Positions 60,273-64,000 of a DNA stretch of 64,000 bases are shown here, one piece after another. Within the stretch, counting starts at the first letter, position 1; every line of letters begins with the position of its first letter. This stretch comes from Gaiellasilicea sp037720595 (lineage in GTDB: Bacteria; Actinomycetota; Thermoleophilia; Gaiellales; Gaiellaceae). Under the pieces are notes generated by a model. The model saw nothing but the letters and a program-made list of their open reading frames with translations. It did not search any database and was not told the DNA's origin. The translations under genes and the position numbers were made by a program. The stretch covers positions 117,587 to 181,586 of the forward strand of contig JBBJLW010000004.1 of the NCBI GenBank assembly GCA_037720595.1, given 5' to 3'.

Positions 60273-60932
60273 ATGAGGAAGAGAGCGAGACGGACGCTGA
60301 TGGCAGGAGCGGGTGCAGCGCTCGCGGTCGTCGGCGGCGGAGCGGCATTCGCGGCCCAGTCGGGCGCTGACCCGAGTGCTGAGAGCAAGGCGGTCGTGAA
60401 CGACGCTGCGAAGCAGCTCGGCGTCGACCCGACCAAGCTCAGCGACGCTCTCAAGCAGGCGCTCGCGAACCGGGTCGACGCGGCGGTCAAGGCCGGCACG
60501 TTGACCCAGGCCCAGGGCACGGAGCTGAAGGCCCGGATCCAGGCGGACGCCTTCCCGCTCTTCGGCGGCCGACGCCTCGGGCCGGGCGGCCACCGCGGCG
60601 GCGGCTTCGGCCACCATCTCGACGCCGCGGCGAGCTATCTCGGCGTCACCGAGGCCGCCCTCCGCACCAGCCTCGTGGGCGGCAAGACGCTCGCTCAGGT
60701 CGCGAAGGACAACGGCAAGTCCGTCGACGGGCTCGTCGCGGCGCTCGTCGCCGACAAGACGAAGCAGCTCGATGCGGCGGTGGCGGCCGGGCGGCTGACG
60801 AAGGCGCAGCGCGACGGGCGCGTCTCGGGCCTGAAGGAGCGCGTCACCGCGCTCGTGAACGGCGAGCGGCCGGCGGGGGCGCACGGCCTCCGCGGCCGGC
60901 ACAGCTTCGAGGGTCCGCCGCGGGCCGCCTGA
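60273..60932 (+). CDS. Secreted protein, Gly/His-rich middle, helical repeats
   Basis: 219 residues with ribosome site AAGGAG 6 bases before ATG 60273. Signal peptide (about 1-28, ending FAAQSG). The mature protein has two copies of a helical module: VNDAAKQLGVDPTKLSDALK with RVDAAVKAGTLTQAQGTELK, and AASYLGVTEAALRTSL with QLDAAVAAGRLTKAQRDG, separated by a Gly/Arg/His-rich linker (GPGGHRGGGFGHH) that might bind metal. Such repeats are widespread in Actinomycetota proteins of unknown role. Probably co-expressed with htrA, as a substrate or cofactor in envelope stress. Confidence 0.8.
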   Translation: MRKRARRTLMAGAGAALAVVGGGAAFAAQSGADPSAESKAVVNDAAKQLGVDPTKLSDALKQALANRVDAAVKAGTLTQAQGTELKARIQADAFPLFGGRRLGPGGHRGGGFGHHLDAAASYLGVTEAALRTSLVGGKTLAQVAKDNGKSVDGLVAALVADKTKQLDAAVAAGRLTKAQRDGRVSGLKERVTALVNGERPAGAHGLRGRHSFEGPPRAA

Positions 60933-60968
60933 GGCCGCTTGAGCCGATCGCCGCCGGCGCCGCTCGAA

Positions 60969-61427
60969 TCAACGCCGCTCGAAGACGAGGAGCTCCCCGT
61001 GCTCCTCGTCGTCGAGCCGTTCGCCGGTTAGCGTGAAGCCCGCTTTCTCGGCGACGCGGATCGAGGCGGCGTTGTCCGGGCGGATCGTTGCGCGGACGAC
61101 ATCGACCTCGGGCAACGCAAGCCCCCATTCGGCCAAGAGCGTCAGGAGCTCGGTCGCGTACCCGTGGCCCCGATGCTCCTCGTACACCGCGTAGCCGACC
61201 GTCAGCCGCCGATTCTCGGTCGGTCGCCCACCGAAGCCACCGCTGCCGATCGCGGTTCCGTCCCCGAGCGCCGCCGCCCACACCCAGAAGCCGCGGGCGC
61301 CGGGATCGGCCCGCAACCGGCGGACGAAGAGATCCCGTGCGTCGGCCTCCTCCGGATCCCACCTGATCGCCTCCAGCGCGTCGGCGTCGAGCGCCGTCAG
61401 CGTCAGCCGCGGCCCCTGGATCACCAT
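60969..61427 (-). CDS. GNAT family N-acetyltransferase (RimJ/RimL-like)
   Basis: 152 residues. The acetyl-CoA binding core is EEHRGHGYATELLTLLAEW (Q/RxxGxG/A), followed by VVRATIRPDNAASIRVAEKAGF, the typical RimJ/RimL C-terminal half. N-terminal RLTLTALDADALEAI and a strand with GSGGFGGRP are also characteristic. Acetylates an amino group on a small molecule or protein N-terminus; substrate unknown. It is 61 bases downstream of relA on the same strand and is convergent with the secreted protein gene. Confidence 0.9.
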   Translation of the reverse strand: MVIQGPRLTLTALDADALEAIRWDPEEADARDLFVRRLRADPGARGFWVWAAALGDGTAIGSGGFGGRPTENRRLTVGYAVYEEHRGHGYATELLTLLAEWGLALPEVDVVRATIRPDNAASIRVAEKAGFTLTGERLDDEEHGELLVFERR

Positions 61428-61488
61428 CCCACTGGCCCGATGTTCCTGGCGCGCCGCGAGAGGTGCGAGGCGACGCCGGCCAGGGGCA

Positions 61489-63690
61489 TCAGGTCGGTGT
61501 GACGCGGTATGCGTCGAAGACCGCGTCGAGGTTGCGCAGCGCGGTCAGGAGCGTGCGCAGCTCCTTCACCTCGCCGACCTCGACCGTGTACCAGTTGCGC
61601 GCCATCCCGTCCTCGACGACACCGCCGTAGGAGACGATGTTCGCGCCGTGCTCGGCGAAGGTCCGCGCCACGTCCTCGAGCAGGCGCGGTCGGTCGAACG
61701 AGTCGACGGCGATCGCAACCCGGAAGCTCGTCGTCGTGCCGCCGTCCCACTCCACGGGCGTGAAGCGCTCCGGGTTCTTCATCAGCGCCCGCACGTTCGG
61801 GCAGTCGTCACGATGGATCGTGATTCCCCGCCCGAGCGAGATGTAGCCGAGGATCGTGTCGCCGGGCACCGGGGTGCAGCACTTCGCCATTCGCACGAGC
61901 ACGTCCTCGACGCCCGTCACCTTGATCCCGAGTGTGTCGCCGGCGACCGTCGAGCGCGCTCGCGGCGCCTTCAGCGGGACGGCCGGCTCCTCGGCGACCT
62001 CCTCGGTCTTCAGGCGCTGCAGCACCTTGTTCACGATCTGACCCGACTGGAGCTTGCCGGCGCCGAGCGCGACGTAGAAGTCCTCGGCCTTCTTGAACCC
62101 GGTCTCGCGGATCACCTGGGCGAGAACGGCCGAGCCCTGAAGCTTTCGGTAGGGCAGGCTCTGCGCCTTCAGCGCCTGGTCGAGGATCTCGCGCCCCTTC
62201 GCCTCCGTCTCGCCCCGCGTCTCTCGTTGAAAGAACTGGCGGATCTTGTTGCGGGCACGCGAGGAGGCGGCCAGGGAGATCCAGTCGCGCGAAGGCCCCC
62301 GCCCGGACTTCGAGGTGAGGATCTCGACGAAGTCGCCGTTCTTCAGCTTGTAGTGCAGCGGCACGATCCGGCCGTTGATCTTGGCGCCGACCGTCTTGTG
62401 GCCGACATCGGTGTGGACGGCGTAGGCGAAGTCGATCGGGGTCGCGCCGGTGGGGAGCGTCTTCACCTCGCCCTTCGGCGTGAACACGTAGACCTCGTCG
62501 TCGAAGAGGTCAGTGCGAAACGTCTTCATGAACTCGCGCGGGTCGGCCTCGTCCTGTTGCCAGTCGAGGAGCGATTTGACCCAGACGAGCCACTCGTCGT
62601 CGGTCTTGCCCTTGCCGCGCTTGTAGAGCCAGTGAGCGGCGATTCCGTACTCGGCCTCCTCGTGCATCTCGCGCGTCCGCACCTGGATCTCGAGCGGTGT
62701 CCCCTCGGGCCCGATCACGGTCGTGTGCAAGGACCGGTAGCGGTTGAACTTCGGCATCGCGATGAAGTCCTTGAAGCGCCCGGGCATCGGCTTCCAGAGC
62801 GCGTGGATCAGGCCGAGGGCCCCGTAGCAGTCGCGCGTTCCCTCGTCACCCGAGCGCTCGACGGTCACCCGCATCGCCGTCAGGTCGTAGATCTCGTTGA
62901 ACTCGCGCCCCTTCTTGGCCATCTTGTCGTAGATCGAGTAGAAGTGCTTCGCGCGCCCCGAGATGTCGGCCGGAATGTCGACCTTGTCGAGCTCGGCCTG
63001 CAGCACCTGACCCGCGAGTGCGACCTGGGACTCACGATCGTCGCGTCGGTCGGCCACCATCTCGCGGATCTCCGCGAACTTGCGCGGGTGCAGGACCTCG
63101 AAGGAGCGGTCTTCGAGCTCCCACTTGAGCGCATGGATTCCGAGCCGGTGGGCGAGCGGCGCATAGACCTCGAGTGTCTCCTTCGCCTTTCGCACCTGGG
63201 TCTGCTTGCCCTGGTACTCGATCGTGCGCATGTTGTGAAGGCGGTCGGCGAGCTTGATCAGGATCACGCGGACGTCCTGGGCCATTGCGACGATCATCTT
63301 CCGGTAGTTCTCGGCCTCCGCCTGCTCGCGGCTCTGGAAGTTCGTCCGCGTCAGCTTGGTGACGCCCTCGACGAGCACCGCGATCTCGTCGCCGAACTCG
63401 GCGCGGAGGTCGTCGAGCTCGACCTCGGTGTCCTCGACGACGTCGTGGAGCAGCGCCGCGACCACCGACTGCTCGTCCAGACGCAGCTCCGCGCAGATCT
63501 TCGCGGCGCCCCACGGGTGATGGACGAACGGCTCGCCCGAGCGACGGAGCTGGCCTTCGTGGGCTGCTGCCGCATAGTGGAAGGCGCGCGCGAGCAGCTC
63601 CTTGTCGACCCCGGGGTTGTACGCCTCGGCAGCGGCGATCAACTCGTCGACGAGGTCCTGGTGATGCCGTTCGACGTCGAGCACGGCCAT
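61489..63690 (-). CDS. relA: Bifunctional (p)ppGpp synthetase/hydrolase RelA/SpoT
   Basis: 733 residues from ATG 63690; an upstream in-frame start at 63750 is less likely. HD hydrolase domain at about 30-180 (LLHDVVEDTE, KLADRLHNMRT), synthetase at about 215-350 with RFKDFIAMPKFNRYRSLHTTV and EIQVRTREMHEEAEYGIA, TGS domain near 380-440 (VYVFTPKGEVKTLPTGATP), helical and zinc-finger regions (CCTPVPGDTILGY, HRDDC) and a C-terminal ACT domain. RFKD marks the bifunctional class, and both active sites look intact. Controls the stringent response. Starts divergently from a small gene at 63757. Confidence 0.97.
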   Translation of the reverse strand: MAVLDVERHHQDLVDELIAAAEAYNPGVDKELLARAFHYAAAAHEGQLRRSGEPFVHHPWGAAKICAELRLDEQSVVAALLHDVVEDTEVELDDLRAEFGDEIAVLVEGVTKLTRTNFQSREQAEAENYRKMIVAMAQDVRVILIKLADRLHNMRTIEYQGKQTQVRKAKETLEVYAPLAHRLGIHALKWELEDRSFEVLHPRKFAEIREMVADRRDDRESQVALAGQVLQAELDKVDIPADISGRAKHFYSIYDKMAKKGREFNEIYDLTAMRVTVERSGDEGTRDCYGALGLIHALWKPMPGRFKDFIAMPKFNRYRSLHTTVIGPEGTPLEIQVRTREMHEEAEYGIAAHWLYKRGKGKTDDEWLVWVKSLLDWQQDEADPREFMKTFRTDLFDDEVYVFTPKGEVKTLPTGATPIDFAYAVHTDVGHKTVGAKINGRIVPLHYKLKNGDFVEILTSKSGRGPSRDWISLAASSRARNKIRQFFQRETRGETEAKGREILDQALKAQSLPYRKLQGSAVLAQVIRETGFKKAEDFYVALGAGKLQSGQIVNKVLQRLKTEEVAEEPAVPLKAPRARSTVAGDTLGIKVTGVEDVLVRMAKCCTPVPGDTILGYISLGRGITIHRDDCPNVRALMKNPERFTPVEWDGGTTTSFRVAIAVDSFDRPRLLEDVARTFAEHGANIVSYGGVVEDGMARNWYTVEVGEVKELRTLLTALRNLDAVFDAYRVTPT

Positions 63691-63756
63691 GGAATCAGTG
63701 TACTCAGCGCTCTTTCCTGCGAACCTCCCCCGGAGGAGTACGCGTTGCAAGGGGGA

Positions 63757-63906
63757 ATGGTGACGCCCGTGTTCCGCAGACGCAGACAGATCCGGAGGGC
63801 GACGCAGCTCGCACGGCTGCTCGTCGAGCTGGACGACGTGGGTCGCGAGCGGCGGCGGCTTCCGCCCCGGCGATCGCTGCGCGCATCGCTAGGCGGCGCG
63901 CGGTAG
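63757..63906 (+). CDS. Possible 49-residue basic protein
   Basis: 49 residues from ATG 63757 after GGGGGA. It is very Arg-rich (MVTPVFRRRRQIRRATQ) with a Leu-rich helix (LARLLVELDDVGRERRR) and a basic tail. Codon use is like the neighbours. It is divergent from relA and its end overlaps the end of the opposing gene by 18 bases. No homology can be claimed, and it may be a chance frame. Confidence 0.35.
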   Translation: MVTPVFRRRRQIRRATQLARLLVELDDVGRERRRLPPRRSLRASLGGAR

Positions 63907-64000
63907 CGCGTCGGCCGAGCCCGCGAGCAACGCTCTGAACGTCTCCGACTCGTAGAGCTGTCGCTTCGCGCCCACCTCGAGCCCGAGCTCGGCGCAGACG
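63889..64000 (-). CDS. C-terminal end of a gene cut by the window edge
   Basis: The last 36 codons of a leftward frame run off the right edge, with TAG at 63889-63891. Residues include CAELGLEVGAKRQLYESE, then TFRALLAG. Codon use has the high G/C third position of real genes here. Too little is visible to identify the product. It lies upstream of relA on the same strand. Confidence 0.45.
   Translation of the reverse strand, partial: VCAELGLEVGAKRQLYESETFRALLAGSADALPRAA

Noticed and set aside
61648..63906. A 752-codon open frame on the plus strand across relA
   Set aside because: It is the mirror of a well-defined relA gene; long antisense frames are expected at this GC content, and its product is low-complexity Leu/Asp/Arg/Val without a known motif. 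Only the last 49 codons past relA are kept as a weak candidate.

Overview
The window is high-GC bacterial DNA with strong G/C preference at third codon positions and dense gene packing. At least a dozen gene pairs share a 4-base stop/start overlap (ATGA, GTGA and probably one CTGA). Gene content points to Actinomycetota, most likely class Thermoleophilia (Gaiellales/Solirubrobacterales). The pointers are a fused pair of WYL regulators of the PafBC type, a decaprenyl-phosphate phosphoribosyltransferase-like UbiA protein, OmpR/sensor pairs of mycobacterial MprAB style, a SecD-SecF fusion and class III cyclase fusions. The class assignment is inference; no rRNA or tRNA gene is visible.

Layout. 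96-5294: a hybrid histidine kinase, then a small accessory patch (orphan MT-A70 methyltransferase, divergent DDE transposase, strong hairpins) ending against a truncated pseudo-receiver gene. 5332-9716: Kelch lipoprotein, UbiB-family kinase, cation/proton antiporter, UbiK-like coiled coil. 9723-15322: queA, an unknown 115-residue gene, tgt, yajC and secDF read as one leftward unit. 15349-20967: coiled-coil gene, UbiA-type prenyltransferase, OmpR/kinase pair, secreted protein, second antiporter. 20964-26981: a leftward cluster of a pseudo-hydrolase/cyclase fusion, P450, thiolase and 3-hydroxyacyl-CoA dehydrogenase, with a divergent aldehyde dehydrogenase. 27033-31273: zinc-ribbon proteins, a gene with a near-consensus promoter, the WYL fusion, and repeat-rich intergenic DNA. 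31260-35316: GAF sensor kinase coupled to queG, a quinone-oxidoreductase-like gene, a MIP18-family gene.

35352-39302 is the most striking block. Four leftward genes joined by ATGA/GTGA overlaps encode a metallophosphoesterase, a cyclic 2,3-diphosphoglycerate synthetase-like protein, a 2-phosphoglycerate kinase-like protein and a GlpX-like phosphatase with substituted catalytic positions. Together they look like a bacterial version of the cyclic 2,3-diphosphoglycerate pathway known from thermophilic methanogens, with candidate turnover enzymes in the same unit. Next come a nuclease-like gene coupled to a hypoxanthine phosphoribosyltransferase that seems to start at CTG, an M23 peptidase, and part of a System I cytochrome c maturation set (CcmI-like, CcmF, Cys-type CcmE).

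45068-63690: endonuclease IV-like protein, membrane-anchored Mrr-type nuclease, large cyclase/ATPase/TPR regulator, two paralogous secreted propellers, phosphomannomutase coupled to a thioesterase, a frameshifted hybrid kinase, an MprAB-like pair followed by an 11-bp-periodic operator array in front of an HtrA protease and a secreted companion (a probable envelope-stress module), an acetyltransferase, and the bifunctional ppGpp enzyme. The window ends inside another leftward gene.
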